The position numbers and the translations under genes were made by a program. Below are positions 25,270 through 34,321 of a stretch of 64,000 bases of DNA, one piece after another (positions within the stretch are counted from its first letter, which is position 1; each line of letters opens with the position of its first letter). The notes under the pieces were generated by a model. That model was not told where the DNA came from. It ran no database searches and was given only the letters and a program-made list of their open reading frames with translations. The DNA comes from Prauserella_A sp040635515 (GTDB lineage Bacteria; Actinomycetota; Actinomycetes; Mycobacteriales; Pseudonocardiaceae), in the NCBI GenBank assembly GCA_040635515.1, contig JBEYHY010000003.1, positions 496,001-560,000 of the forward strand, given 5' to 3'.

Positions 25270-26101
25270 CCCCGGGCATCAGCAGATGTCCCGCCTCGAC
25301 CGGGATCGTGACTCCGGTGACCGCCTCGGCGAGGCCGGAATTGAGGTACAGCGCCGCGTTCGCGACCGCCCGCGGATCGAGGAACGTCGTGCCTTTCAGG
25401 GCACCGTAGTGGTATCCGGCCTTGAGGAAGTCGGCTTCGGTTCCGCCATCGTGGCCCGCGAACATGTTCCACGCGCGCTGGTGGTTGATCATCGGGGTGT
25501 CGATGGCGCCGGGGCTGATCGCGTTGCAGCGCACCCCGTGCGGCGCCAGTTCGAGCGCGATGCTCTTCATCAGGCCGATGACGCCGTGTTTGGCCGAGAC
25601 GTAGGCGGCGTAGCCGGGACCGGGTTCGAGCCCGTTCACCGACGAGGTGATGACGATCGAACCCGTCCCGCGCTCGATCATGTGTGGTGCCACGGCTTTT
25701 GCCGACTTCCACACGCCGGTGAGGTTGGTGCCGATCATCTCCTCCCACGACGCCTCCGTCAGTTCCCAGAACGACCCACCGGTCCAGATGCCCGCGTTGG
25801 CGATGAGAATGTCGATCTGGCCGAACTCGGCGATGCCGCGAGCGACGGCGTCGTCGAGTGCGGCCTGATCCCTGACGTCGGCCTCGATGCCGATCGCCCG
25901 CCTGTCGAGTTCCTCGACGAGCCGCACCGTTTCCGCCAGATCACCCGGTTCCGCCATCGGATAGTCCACAGTGGAGAGCTGGCTCGCGATGTCGGCCACG
26001 ATGACGTCGGCGCCCTCCCTCGCACAGGTCACCGCGTGCGCCCTCCCCTGGCCACGCGCGCCACCGGTGATCAGGGCGACCTTGCCGTCGAGCAAACCCA
26101 T
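25247..26101 (-). CDS. Mycofactocin-type SDR family oxidoreductase
   Basis: The 284-residue SDR starts MGLLDGKVALITGGARGQGR. The GARGQGRAHAV loop, the long insert after beta 2 (YPMAEPGDLAETVRLVEEL), NAG in LIANAGIWTGG and the catalytic YVSAKHG mark the mycofactocin-coupled SDR subfamily, whose NAD is held without exchange and is re-oxidised by mycofactocin. The natural alcohol or ketone substrate is unknown. It lies 28 bases downstream of a second SDR of the same type; the two probably form an operon. No mycofactocin synthesis gene lies in the window. Confidence 0.9.
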   Translation of the reverse strand: MGLLDGKVALITGGARGQGRAHAVTCAREGADVIVADIASQLSTVDYPMAEPGDLAETVRLVEELDRRAIGIEADVRDQAALDDAVARGIAEFGQIDILIANAGIWTGGSFWELTEASWEEMIGTNLTGVWKSAKAVAPHMIERGTGSIVITSSVNGLEPGPGYAAYVSAKHGVIGLMKSIALELAPHGVRCNAISPGAIDTPMINHQRAWNMFAGHDGGTEADFLKAGYHYGALKGTTFLDPRAVANAALYLNSGLAEAVTGVTIPVEAGHLLMPGVNQSPVR

Positions 26102-26129
26102 GCCGGTCCTTTCCTCCGCTCGCCAGGTG

Positions 26130-26957
26130 TCAGAGCGCCCCGCCCGCGTCGACGAGGTGGGTCGTGCCGGTGACGTAGCGGCCCTCGTCGGACACGAGGT
26201 AGAGGATCGCGTTGGTGATGTCCTCCGGCTCGAGCGCGGCCACCGGAAGCCGGTTCAGCGTTCGGGCGGCTTCCTCGAACTCGGCGCGGCCCGGGTTTTC
26301 GATGTCCGGCCGGAAAAGGTGGTAGGTCGCCTCGTTGAGGATCATGTCGGTGGCCACCGTCGTGGGGTGCACGGTGTTGACCCTGATGTCGTGCGGGGCG
26401 AGTTCCTTCGCCATGACCTTCATGAGCATGACGAGGCCCGCCTTGGCCGCCGAGTAGTGCGCGGTGTTCTCGTTGGCGTAGATCGCGGCGAGAGAACTGG
26501 TGATGACGACGGAACCGCCGCGCCCGCCGGAGACGATGTGCGGGACCGACACCTTGAGCGACTTCCACACGCCCGTCAGGTTGATGTCGATCATGTCCTG
26601 CCAGGTCTGGTCGCTCATCTCCAGTGTCCGTGCCGGTGAGGAGATGCCCGCGTTGGCGAGCACGATGTCGAGCCTGCCCAGTTCGGCGACCCCCCGCTCG
26701 ACCACCTCGGCGAGTGCCGAGGTGTCGCGGACGTCGGCGTCGGCCGCGATGATCCTGCGATCGAGCGCTTCGACCCTGCGGACGGTTTCCGCGAGATCGT
26801 CGGCCGTCGCGAGTGGATAGGGGACGCTGTCGACGACGGTGGTCGTGTCGATCGCGATGATGTCGGCGCCTTCCTCGGCGAGCTTCACGGCGTGACTGCG
26901 TCCCTGCCCGCGTGCCGCGCCCGTGATGAACGCGACCTTGCCGGATACCCGTCCCAT
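26130..26957 (-). CDS. Mycofactocin-type SDR family oxidoreductase
   Basis: The ATG at 26957 follows GGAGGCGCTCC, giving 275 residues starting MGRVSGKVAFITGAARGQGR. The subfamily insert YPLATADDLAETVRRVEAL, LANAGISSPAR, SSLAAIYANENTAHYSAAK (catalytic Tyr and Lys) and VTGTTHLVDAGGAL are present. It is clearly paralogous to the downstream SDR, with matching ADVRD and NLTGVWKS blocks, which suggests duplication or sequential oxidation steps. A start 30 bases upstream lacks a ribosome-binding site. Confidence 0.9.
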   Translation of the reverse strand: MGRVSGKVAFITGAARGQGRSHAVKLAEEGADIIAIDTTTVVDSVPYPLATADDLAETVRRVEALDRRIIAADADVRDTSALAEVVERGVAELGRLDIVLANAGISSPARTLEMSDQTWQDMIDINLTGVWKSLKVSVPHIVSGGRGGSVVITSSLAAIYANENTAHYSAAKAGLVMLMKVMAKELAPHDIRVNTVHPTTVATDMILNEATYHLFRPDIENPGRAEFEEAARTLNRLPVAALEPEDITNAILYLVSDEGRYVTGTTHLVDAGGAL

Positions 26958-27184
26958 GGAGCGCCTCCGTGACGTCGACTGTGACACCGATACTTGCTGC
27001 TTGCGGAGGTTATGGCACGCGGTGACATAAGTAAAGTGCTTTCGCCGCCCCGGTTGTCCCCCTTCCGGAGGGCCTGTGGACGAACCACAGTGCGACGTGG
27101 AGAGCGGTGGAATTCACGCGTCCGACCGTGTTGTCCGGCGGTTATTTTTTCCGTAACCCGGCATCTTCTGGCAGTCTTGACGAC

Positions 27185-28039
27185 GTGTTGCGGCTTGCAG
27201 GAGCGCGGCTGCTCGACGACAAGGACTACCCGGCGGTTCGCGCGGCGCTCGCCGCGGACCCGGTGGGCGCCTGCATGGTGTCCGCGCGCATCGAGATCGC
27301 CGGGCTGGATCCATGGCGGCTCGGCGGCGAGCTGTGGGGGACCGAGAGCAGGCCCTCGCGCGGTGGCGGCCTGCAGGGTTTGTGCTTTTCCGGCCCCAAC
27401 ATGATCCCGTTGCGCGGCACTCCAGCCGCGCTGCGCTCCTTCGCCGATCGCGCGCTGCGGCGGCAGCGCACGTGCTCCTCGCTGGTCGGTCCCTCCGAAC
27501 AGGTGCTCGGCTTGTGGGACGAGCTGACCGCGGAGTGGGGGCCCGCGAGAGAGGTCCGGCACGATCAGCCGCTGATGGCCCTCGAAGGCAGGCCGAGGAT
27601 GAAGGGCGATCCGCGCGTGCGCGCGGTGCGGGTCGAGGAACTGGAGCGCTATCTCCCCGCGGCCATCGCGATGTTCATCGAGGAGGTCGGGGTCGATCCG
27701 AGGGCGGGTGACGGCGGCGCGAGTTACCGCGCGAGGGTGGCCGAGCTGATCTCCAGTGGAAGGGCCTTCGCCAGGTTCGAGGAGGGCGAAGTCGTGTTCA
27801 AGGCCGAGATCGGCGCGCTGTCCCGCGGTGTCGGCCAGATCCAGGGCGTGTGGGTGCATCCGGACCGGCGAGGACAGGGGCTCGGCGTCGCCGGGACCGC
27901 GGCCGTGGCCGAGCGGCTAGTCGCCGGGATGGGCCGCACCGCGAGCCTTTATGTGAACAGCTACAACGCTCCCGCGCTCTCGGTGTACCGCAAGATCGGC
28001 TTCCGTCAGGTCGGCCGGTACGCCACGGTGCTGTTCTGA
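27185..28039 (+). CDS. GNAT acetyltransferase with DUF4081-type N-terminal domain
   Basis: The GTG at 27185 gives 284 residues (VLRLAGARLLDDKDYPAVRA), the same length as the mycobacterial homologue found next to ispG (Rv2867c). The N-terminal half (CFSGPNMIPLRG, SLVGPSEQVLGLWDEL) is the DUF4081-like domain. The C-terminal GNAT fold has the acetyl-CoA loop VHPDRRGQGLGVAGT and NSYNAPALSVYRKIGFRQVG. The substrate is unknown. A longer start at 27107 is possible but lacks support. Confidence 0.9.
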   Translation: MLRLAGARLLDDKDYPAVRAALAADPVGACMVSARIEIAGLDPWRLGGELWGTESRPSRGGGLQGLCFSGPNMIPLRGTPAALRSFADRALRRQRTCSSLVGPSEQVLGLWDELTAEWGPAREVRHDQPLMALEGRPRMKGDPRVRAVRVEELERYLPAAIAMFIEEVGVDPRAGDGGASYRARVAELISSGRAFARFEEGEVVFKAEIGALSRGVGQIQGVWVHPDRRGQGLGVAGTAAVAERLVAGMGRTASLYVNSYNAPALSVYRKIGFRQVGRYATVLF

Positions 28040-28113
28040 GCCGTTCGGGACCCGCCGGTGCGGCCGATGTCGGTGGTGCGCAATACCCTGCTTACGTGCA
28101 ACGGAGACGTGGC

Positions 28114-29937
28114 GTGGCCCACCGGGCCCGCAGGGCTGGCAGGGTCGGCACTTTGTTCTCGGCCGTGGCGCTCGTCGCGGCCGGATGCGGCGTGTTCGGC
28201 GGCGACGGTCCCGCGGATGTCACCGAGGAGTTCCTCGGAGCGTTCGCCTCGGGGGACACCGCGGCGGCGGCCGCGCTGACCGATTCGCCCAAGGCCGCGA
28301 AAGCGGCACTCGACCAGGCGCGCTCGGCGCTGAAGCCGCGCTCGGTCAAGGGCACGGTGCACGAGGCGGAGGAGACGGGGGAGAACTCGGGGGCCGCGGA
28401 GGCGAGCGCCGGCTACTCGCTCGAATGGCGGCTCGGCAACGGAGGGCGCTGGGAGTACCCCGCGACGGCGAAGCTTCGCACCATCGACGGTGAGTGGAAG
28501 CTGCGCTGGTCGCCTTCGCTCGTCCACCCTGAACTGGGGGCGCAGCAGACGATCGCGCTGCGCACCGAACCCGCTCCGCTCGCGCCCGTGCTCGACAGGG
28601 ACGGTGCTCCGCTGCTGCAGACCGACACGGTGGTGAGCGTGCTCGTCGATCCGGAGGAGGCGGGGGAGGAGCTGGATTCCGTAGCGGGGACGCTCGGCTC
28701 CGCGCTCAACCGGCTCGACGAGGGCATCACCAAACGGTCGGTGCTCGAAGGGATCAAGAAGACCGAGCAGGGCAAGCCCTACGTCGTGGCCGCCTTGCGG
28801 TCGGCCGACTACCAGCAGGTCAAGCCCGCCATCTACGAGTTGCCGGGCGTGCGGTTCACCAGCCAGGAACGCCTGCTCGCCGTCGACAAGAACCTCGGCA
28901 GTCAGATACTTCCCGCCATCAGGGGAACCGTGCAGGACAAGGCGGCGGGAACCGAGGGCTGGCGGGTCGTGACGGTGAGCGCGACCGGTGCCGAAGGCGG
29001 GGAACTGCACAGCGAGCAGCCCAAACCGGCGGAGGCGTTCACGAGCACGCTGAGCATCGCCGCCCAGACGGCGGCCGAGCGAGCGCTCGATGGGGTGGAC
29101 GGCGCCGCCATGCTCGTCGCGATGGAGGCCTCCACCGGCGAATTGCTCGCCGTAGCGCAGAATCCGAAGGCCGACGAGCAGGGCGCGGTCGCGCTCACCG
29201 GCCGCTTCCCTCCCGGTTCCACCTTCAAGATCGTCACCGCGGTCGCCGCGCTCACCGCCAACGCGACCACGGCCGACTCCACAGTGGACTGCCCGGCGAC
29301 GACGACCATCGGCGACCGGCGCATTCCCAACGACAACGAGTTCGCTCTGGGGAAGGTGCCGCTGCACACGGCGTTCGCGAGGTCGTGCAACACCACGTTC
29401 TCCCAGCTCGCCGCCGACCTGCCCGCCGATGCGCTCGGCAAGAGCGCGCAGGATCTCGGCATCGGTGCGGACTTCATCGTTCCCGGCATCACCACCATCA
29501 CCGGGTCGGCTCCCCGCGCCGAGGATCCGGTGCAGCGGGCGGAGAACGGCATCGGACAGGGCACCGTGCTGGCGAGCCCGTTCGGGATGGCGGTCGCGGT
29601 CTCGACCGTGGCGACCGGCAAGACGCCGACGCCGAGCCTGCTGAGAGGCATGGATTCCGAGGCGACGAGGCTGGGCGAGCCGGTCAGGCCCGAGGTGCTG
29701 GAAACCGTCAGGACGATGATGCGCGAGGTGGTCACCGACGGCACCGCGCGGTCGCTCGGCGACCTGCCCGGCGTGGCGGGCAAGACCGGCACCGCCCAGT
29801 TCGGCGACGGCAAGAACGCGCACGGCTGGTTTGCCGGATACCAGGGTGACGTCGCCTTCGCCGTGCTCGTCGAGGGTGCCAACTCGTCGTCGCCCGCCGT
29901 CGATGTGACCCGCCGGTTCCTCACTGATCTGCGCTGA
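28114..29937 (+). CDS. Lipoprotein-type penicillin-binding transpeptidase with MecA-N domain
   Basis: The GTG at 28114 lies seven bases after GGAG and gives 607 residues. A hydrophobic leader ends LVAAGCG, a plausible lipobox. The NTF2-like MecA N-domain (about residues 30-145) is followed by a PBP dimerisation region and the transpeptidase with SxxK in GSTFKIV, SCN in RSCNTTF and KTG in AGKTGTAQ. The mycobacterial homologue (Rv2864c, PBP-lipo) is in the same place and makes peptidoglycan crosslinks. The MecA-N family is linked to low beta-lactam affinity, but that cannot be judged here. Confidence 0.93.
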   Translation: MAHRARRAGRVGTLFSAVALVAAGCGVFGGDGPADVTEEFLGAFASGDTAAAAALTDSPKAAKAALDQARSALKPRSVKGTVHEAEETGENSGAAEASAGYSLEWRLGNGGRWEYPATAKLRTIDGEWKLRWSPSLVHPELGAQQTIALRTEPAPLAPVLDRDGAPLLQTDTVVSVLVDPEEAGEELDSVAGTLGSALNRLDEGITKRSVLEGIKKTEQGKPYVVAALRSADYQQVKPAIYELPGVRFTSQERLLAVDKNLGSQILPAIRGTVQDKAAGTEGWRVVTVSATGAEGGELHSEQPKPAEAFTSTLSIAAQTAAERALDGVDGAAMLVAMEASTGELLAVAQNPKADEQGAVALTGRFPPGSTFKIVTAVAALTANATTADSTVDCPATTTIGDRRIPNDNEFALGKVPLHTAFARSCNTTFSQLAADLPADALGKSAQDLGIGADFIVPGITTITGSAPRAEDPVQRAENGIGQGTVLASPFGMAVAVSTVATGKTPTPSLLRGMDSEATRLGEPVRPEVLETVRTMMREVVTDGTARSLGDLPGVAGKTGTAQFGDGKNAHGWFAGYQGDVAFAVLVEGANSSSPAVDVTRRFLTDLR

Positions 29938-30003
29938 CCTGCGATGAGCGCGCGATCGACCAGTCAGGCGATCGGTGAGGCTCGCGGGTCGTAGGCTGGT
30001 GGT

Positions 30004-30861
30004 ATGCCCGTTCGTGCCCCATTGAAGTCAGGTGTCCAGACACCGCGCCGTGCCGTTCCCGCCTCCATCGCGCGTCCCGAGTACGTCGACAAGCCAGCGC
30101 CGAAGCGGGACACCGGCAACGGCGTGCGGACCCCCGAGGTCATCGAGGCGATGCGGATCGCGAGCAAGATCGCGGCGCAGGCGCTGGAAGAGGGTGGCAA
30201 GGCGGTCAAGCCGGGTAACACCACCGACGACATCGACAGGGTCGTACACGAGTTTCTGATCGACAACCGCGCCTATCCCTCGACGCTGGGCTACCGCAAC
30301 TTCCCCAAGTCGTGCTGCACCTCACTCAACGAGGTCATCTGCCACGGCATCCCCGACTCGACCGTGATCGAGGACGGCGACATCTGCAATATCGACGTCA
30401 CCGCCTACATCGGCGGAGTGCACGGCGACACCAACGCCACCTTCCTCGCCGGTGACGTCTCGGAGGAAGCGAGGCTGCTCGTCGACCGCACGCGGGAGGC
30501 CACGGCGCGGGCGATCAAGGCGGTACGTCCCGGCAGGCAGCTCAACGTCATCGGCAGGGTCATCGAGTCCTACGCCAAGCGGTTCGGATACGGCGTCGTG
30601 AGGGACTTCACCGGTCACGGCGTCGGCCCCGCCTTCCACACGGCGCCGACGGTGCTGCACTACGAGGAGCCCTCCGTCGACACCGTGATCGAGCAGGGCA
30701 TGACGTTCACGATCGAGCCGATGATCACGCTGGGGACCATCGACTACGACGTGTGGGACGACGACTGGACCGTCACCACCAAGGACAAGAAGTGGACGGC
30801 CCAGTTCGAGCACACCATCGTGGTGACCGAGAGCGGCGCGGAGATTCTCACGCTGCCCTGA
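30004..30861 (+). CDS. mapB: Methionine aminopeptidase type 1c
   Basis: The 285-residue enzyme has an N-terminal extension rich in Pro (VQTPRRAVPASIARPEYVDK), as in the mycobacterial MapB, then the pita-bread fold. Metal ligands are visible: Asp in DICNIDVTAY and GGVHGDTN, His in TGHGVGPAFH, Glu in FTIEPMI and Glu in QFEHTIVV. The substrate His is in CHGIPDS. It removes N-terminal Met from nascent proteins. The gene order PBP then mapB matches mycobacteria. Confidence 0.96.
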   Translation: MPVRAPLKSGVQTPRRAVPASIARPEYVDKPAPKRDTGNGVRTPEVIEAMRIASKIAAQALEEGGKAVKPGNTTDDIDRVVHEFLIDNRAYPSTLGYRNFPKSCCTSLNEVICHGIPDSTVIEDGDICNIDVTAYIGGVHGDTNATFLAGDVSEEARLLVDRTREATARAIKAVRPGRQLNVIGRVIESYAKRFGYGVVRDFTGHGVGPAFHTAPTVLHYEEPSVDTVIEQGMTFTIEPMITLGTIDYDVWDDDWTVTTKDKKWTAQFEHTIVVTESGAEILTLP

Positions 30862-30867
30862 CCGGGG

Positions 30868-31551
30868 TCAGTCGCAGTCGTCACTGCTGCGCGCCAGCAG
30901 TTCGTCGAGGAATCCGCATGCCTCGGCCGCCGCGCGGTCGGCGTCGCCGTCGATGATCGCCGCGAGCAGGTCGCCGTGGCCGATCGATTCGGTCTCCGAC
31001 GGTTCCGTCCGCGTGGTGGCGGCGACGCTCGCGGTCACCACCTCGGTCAGTCCCCGGTACAACTCGGCCAGCAGGGTGTTGTGGCTCGCCTCGACGACGG
31101 CGAGGTGGAAGTCCGCGTCGACGCGCACGTAGGTCTCGTAGTCCTTCGCCCGCCACGCCTCGTCGCGCCGGTCGAGCAGCCGGGTGAGTTCTCGCACGTC
31201 GGCATCGGTCCGCCTGGTCGCGGCGAGCCGGGCGCCCTCGGCTTCGAGCGGCTTGCGCACCTGGAGCACTTCCCTCAGTTCCGTGCCGCACATCTTGCGG
31301 ATCGCGCCGGACACCTCGCTGGTGGCTCTGACGTAGGTGCCGTCGCCCTGCCTGACCTCCAGCAGCCCGCTGTGTGCCAGCGCGCGTACCGCCTCGCGGA
31401 CGGTGTTGCGGCCGACCTCCAGTTCGGCGACGAGTTCGGGTTCGGTGGGGATGCGCTCGCCGACGGGCCATTCCCCGGCTCTGATGGCTTCCGTGAGCTG
31501 GGCGATGACCTGGTCGACCAGGCCGGATCGACGGGTGCTCGCCAAAGGCAT
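30868..31551 (-). CDS. FadR-type GntR-family regulator
   Basis: The 227-residue protein has a GntR winged helix at the N-terminus (GERIPTEPELVAELEVGRNT and VREAVRALAHSGLLEV, then QGDGTYVRA). The all-helical FCD domain follows (VRKPLEAEGARLAA, DADFHLAVVEASHNTLL, GHGDLLAAIIDGDA) with Asp and His residues that often bind a metal and a small acid. Its start is 51 bases from the divergent MFS exporter gene, its likely target. Confidence 0.92.
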   Translation of the reverse strand: MPLASTRRSGLVDQVIAQLTEAIRAGEWPVGERIPTEPELVAELEVGRNTVREAVRALAHSGLLEVRQGDGTYVRATSEVSGAIRKMCGTELREVLQVRKPLEAEGARLAATRRTDADVRELTRLLDRRDEAWRAKDYETYVRVDADFHLAVVEASHNTLLAELYRGLTEVVTASVAATTRTEPSETESIGHGDLLAAIIDGDADRAAAEACGFLDELLARSSDDCD

Positions 31552-31577
31552 GCTCTACGTCCTCTCAACCGATCATC

Positions 31578-31597
31578 CTACCTTTTTGTTAGGGTAG
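31578..31597. promoter_or_regulatory. Candidate operator between gntR and MFS gene
   Basis: CTACC and GGTAG form an inverted repeat around an AT-rich centre (TTTTTGTTAG), 26 bases upstream of the regulator start and just before the MFS start, the place expected for a shared FadR-type operator. The motif itself is not a proven FadR site. Confidence 0.4.
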
Positions 31598-31602
31598 CCG
31601 AC

Positions 31603-32865
31603 GTGACTGCTAATCGTGGGACGTCCGTCGGCGACGTGGGCGCAACGCTCGATCAGGTCGCGGACGCCGATAATGATGCCGTCACTCGCTTCCGGGGGAA
31701 GGCCTTGTTCGGCGGAGGAGCGCTGCTCGCCGTCGCCGTCGTACTCGCCGCCCTCAACCTCAGGCCCTCGATCACCTCGGTCGGGGCCGTTCTGGACGAA
31801 ATGCGGCTGACGCTGGGGGCTCCCGCGGCGTGGGCGAGCGCGCTGACCACCCTTCCCGGCCTCTGTTTCGCCGTCGCTGGTCTCGCCGCTCCCGCGCTGG
31901 CACGGCGCATCGGTCTCAACGCCGCCATCGGCACGGCGCTGGCCGTGCTCACCGCCGGCCTCGTGCTGCGCGTCGTCAACGGCCCGCTCGTCGTCCTCGG
32001 CGGCACGCTCGTGGCCAGCGCGGGAATCGCATTGGCCAACGTCCTCATCCCGGTTGTGGTCAAGGAGTCCTTCGCGGCGCGGATCGGGCTCATGACCGGG
32101 ATCTACACCGCCGCGCTGCAGACCGGCGGCGCGCTCGGCTCCTCGGTCACCCCGCCGGTCGGCGACGCGCTCGGCGGCTGGCGCTTCGGGCTCGGCGGCT
32201 GGGCGCTGCTGGCCGCCGTCGCGCTCGTGGTGTGGCTCGTCGCGACGAGGACGATCTCGGGGCGGCCCAAGCTGTCGTCCGGCTCGGCGACGCGCGGCAG
32301 GTCGTTGCTACGCAGCCCGCTGGCCTGGATCGTGACCCTGTTCTTCGGCACCCAGGCGTGCTTCGCCTACATCATGATGGGCTGGCTGCCGCAGGTACTG
32401 ATGGACGCGGGCGTGACGAGGACCTCCGCCGGATTCATGATGGGCCTCGTTTCGCTCGTCGGGCTTCCGGTGAGCCTGCTGGTTCCGCCGCTCGCCGCCC
32501 GCAGGGGAGGGCAGAGCTGGTGGATCGTGAGCCTCGGCGCGTTCGGTGTCATCGGCATCGTCGGGCTGATGCTGTCGCCTTCGTCGGCGCCCCTGTTGTG
32601 GTCGGTGCTCGCCGGTGTCGGTATGAGCGTCTTCTCGCTCGCGATCACCACGATCGCGCTGCGGGCCCGCACGAGCGAGGACACGGCGACGTTGTCCGGC
32701 ATGGCACAGGGCCTCGGCTACCTGCTCGCCGCCGCGGGCCCGTTCGCCTTCGGCGTGCTGCGTGACGCCACGGGAGGCTGGACCGCGTCGTTCGTGCTCC
32801 TGCTCGTCGTCGTCATCGGCCAGATGGTGTTCGGCTGGCTGGCGGGACGTCCCCGCTACGTCTGA
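31603..32865 (+). CDS. MFS transporter, CynX/NimT type
   Basis: The GTG at 31603 follows AGGG by eight bases and gives 420 residues with about 12 membrane helices. LAALNLRPSITSVGAVLDEM is the hallmark first-helix region of CynX/NimT (cyanate/nitroimidazole) transporters, and GWLPQVLMDAGVTRTSAGF lies in the second half. Substrates of this group vary (cyanate, nitroimidazoles, glycolate-like acids), so none is assigned. It is divergent from the FadR-type regulator. It overlaps mtr tail-to-tail by 10 bases. Confidence 0.88.
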   Translation: MTANRGTSVGDVGATLDQVADADNDAVTRFRGKALFGGGALLAVAVVLAALNLRPSITSVGAVLDEMRLTLGAPAAWASALTTLPGLCFAVAGLAAPALARRIGLNAAIGTALAVLTAGLVLRVVNGPLVVLGGTLVASAGIALANVLIPVVVKESFAARIGLMTGIYTAALQTGGALGSSVTPPVGDALGGWRFGLGGWALLAAVALVVWLVATRTISGRPKLSSGSATRGRSLLRSPLAWIVTLFFGTQACFAYIMMGWLPQVLMDAGVTRTSAGFMMGLVSLVGLPVSLLVPPLAARRGGQSWWIVSLGAFGVIGIVGLMLSPSSAPLLWSVLAGVGMSVFSLAITTIALRARTSEDTATLSGMAQGLGYLLAAAGPFAFGVLRDATGGWTASFVLLLVVVIGQMVFGWLAGRPRYV

Positions 32866-34265
32866 TCCGCCTGCCCGGTCAGCGGCAGGTTCAGCAGCGC
32901 GTTCTCGATGAGTTCCGGCATCGCGGGGTGGATCCAGTACTGGCCCCGGGCCATCGAGCGCGCGTCGAGCCCGAAGCTCATCGCCTGGATCACCGGCTGG
33001 ATCACCGTCGAAGCCTGCGGGCCGATGATGTGCGCGCCGAGCAGCAACCCGGTATCGGGGTCGGCGAGCAGTTTCGCGAAGCCCGTCGTGTCCTCCATCG
33101 CCCAGCCGTAGGCGATCCCGGCGTAGTCCTGGGTTGCCGTGACGTAGCGGACGCCGCGCGCGACCGCCTCGCGCTCGGTGAGTCCCACCGAGGCGATCTG
33201 CGGTGACGAGAACACCGCGTGCGGAACGAACTCGTGATTGGCCTTGACCGGGGAGTCCGGATGCAACAGGTTGTGCTGGACCACCCTCGCGTCGTGATTG
33301 GCCACGTGCTTGAGCTCCTGCCACGAAGACAGGTCGCCGAGAGCGTAGATGCCCTCCACCGCGGTGCGCTGGTACTCGTCGACCTCGACATGCCCCGTCG
33401 CCGACGTAGTCACACCCGTCTTCGCGACGTCGAGCAGATCCGAGTTGGGCGTGCGGCCCGTCGCCACCAGCAGCAGGCCGGCCTCGATCGTCTCGGCTCC
33501 CGCCGGTCCTTCCAGGTCGAGTGCCACCCCGTCGCCGGTGGACCGGGCCTTGACGGTCGTGCGGTCGAGCCGCACGTCGAACCGGTCACTCGCCAGTTCG
33601 GTGAACCTGCGGCTGACGTCGTCGTCCTCGCTGCGCAGCAGCGCGCCCGAGCGCGCGACGATCGTCACGTCGACACCGAGCGAGCCGAAGACGTGTGCGA
33701 ACTCGGCGCCGACGAAACCGCTGCCCAAGATGATCATCCGCTCGGGGAGCCGGTCGATGCGCATCACCGTGTCCGACGTGTAGTACGGCACCTCGGCGAG
33801 TCCTTCGACGTCGGGAACGACCGCCCTGCCGCCCGCGGCGAGCACGAACTGCTCGGCGGTCACGACCTCACGGCTGTCGTCGGCGCCGGTCACCGTCAGT
33901 TCCTTGAAGCCGGTGAACCGGGCCGTGCCCTCGTAGACAGTGACGTTGGCGTTGTCGGGGTGCCCTCGGCGGTAGTCCCGCCCTCCCGAGGCGATGGGAT
34001 CGATCCTGCCGAAGACGCGATCCCTGATGTCCCTCCATCGCACACCGGTGAGTTCCTCGTCGACCCCGAGCCGCGAGCTGGCCGACGGCGTCGCCGCCAC
34101 GTCGGCCGTGTGCACGAACATCTTGGTGGGGATGCAGCCGACGTTGAGGCAGGTGCCGCCGAACACACCTTTCTCGACGATCGCGACCTTCTTGTCCGCG
34201 AAGCGCTGGTCGAGGATCGAGTTGCCCGATCCTGTCCCGATGATCACCAAGTCGTAGTGCGGCAC
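32856..34265 (-). CDS. mtr: Mycothione reductase
   Basis: The 469-residue flavoprotein begins with FAD motif LVIIGTGSGNS, then the redox disulfide GGTCLNVGCIPTKMF (about residues 37-51). NADPH-binding IILGSGFVGAEFAHVFGSLG and the C-terminal interface with His (QYWIHPAMPELIENAL) follow. This combination, with GTGSGNS and the short C-terminus, matches Mtr, which reduces mycothiol disulfide using NADPH. It indicates a mycothiol-using host. The start is a GTG. Confidence 0.93.
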   Translation of the reverse strand: MPHYDLVIIGTGSGNSILDQRFADKKVAIVEKGVFGGTCLNVGCIPTKMFVHTADVAATPSASSRLGVDEELTGVRWRDIRDRVFGRIDPIASGGRDYRRGHPDNANVTVYEGTARFTGFKELTVTGADDSREVVTAEQFVLAAGGRAVVPDVEGLAEVPYYTSDTVMRIDRLPERMIILGSGFVGAEFAHVFGSLGVDVTIVARSGALLRSEDDDVSRRFTELASDRFDVRLDRTTVKARSTGDGVALDLEGPAGAETIEAGLLLVATGRTPNSDLLDVAKTGVTTSATGHVEVDEYQRTAVEGIYALGDLSSWQELKHVANHDARVVQHNLLHPDSPVKANHEFVPHAVFSSPQIASVGLTEREAVARGVRYVTATQDYAGIAYGWAMEDTTGFAKLLADPDTGLLLGAHIIGPQASTVIQPVIQAMSFGLDARSMARGQYWIHPAMPELIENALLNLPLTGQADQT

Positions 34266-34321
34266 GGCGTTACCCTTCAGACGGTGGTCGGCGCTATCCG
34301 TCTACACCAACCCTGTTGCCG

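Noticed and set aside
26958..27184. Hairpin GGTTA/TAACC at 27140-27158 as a terminator
   Set aside because: Only five base pairs with a long loop, and it lies upstream of genes on both sides.
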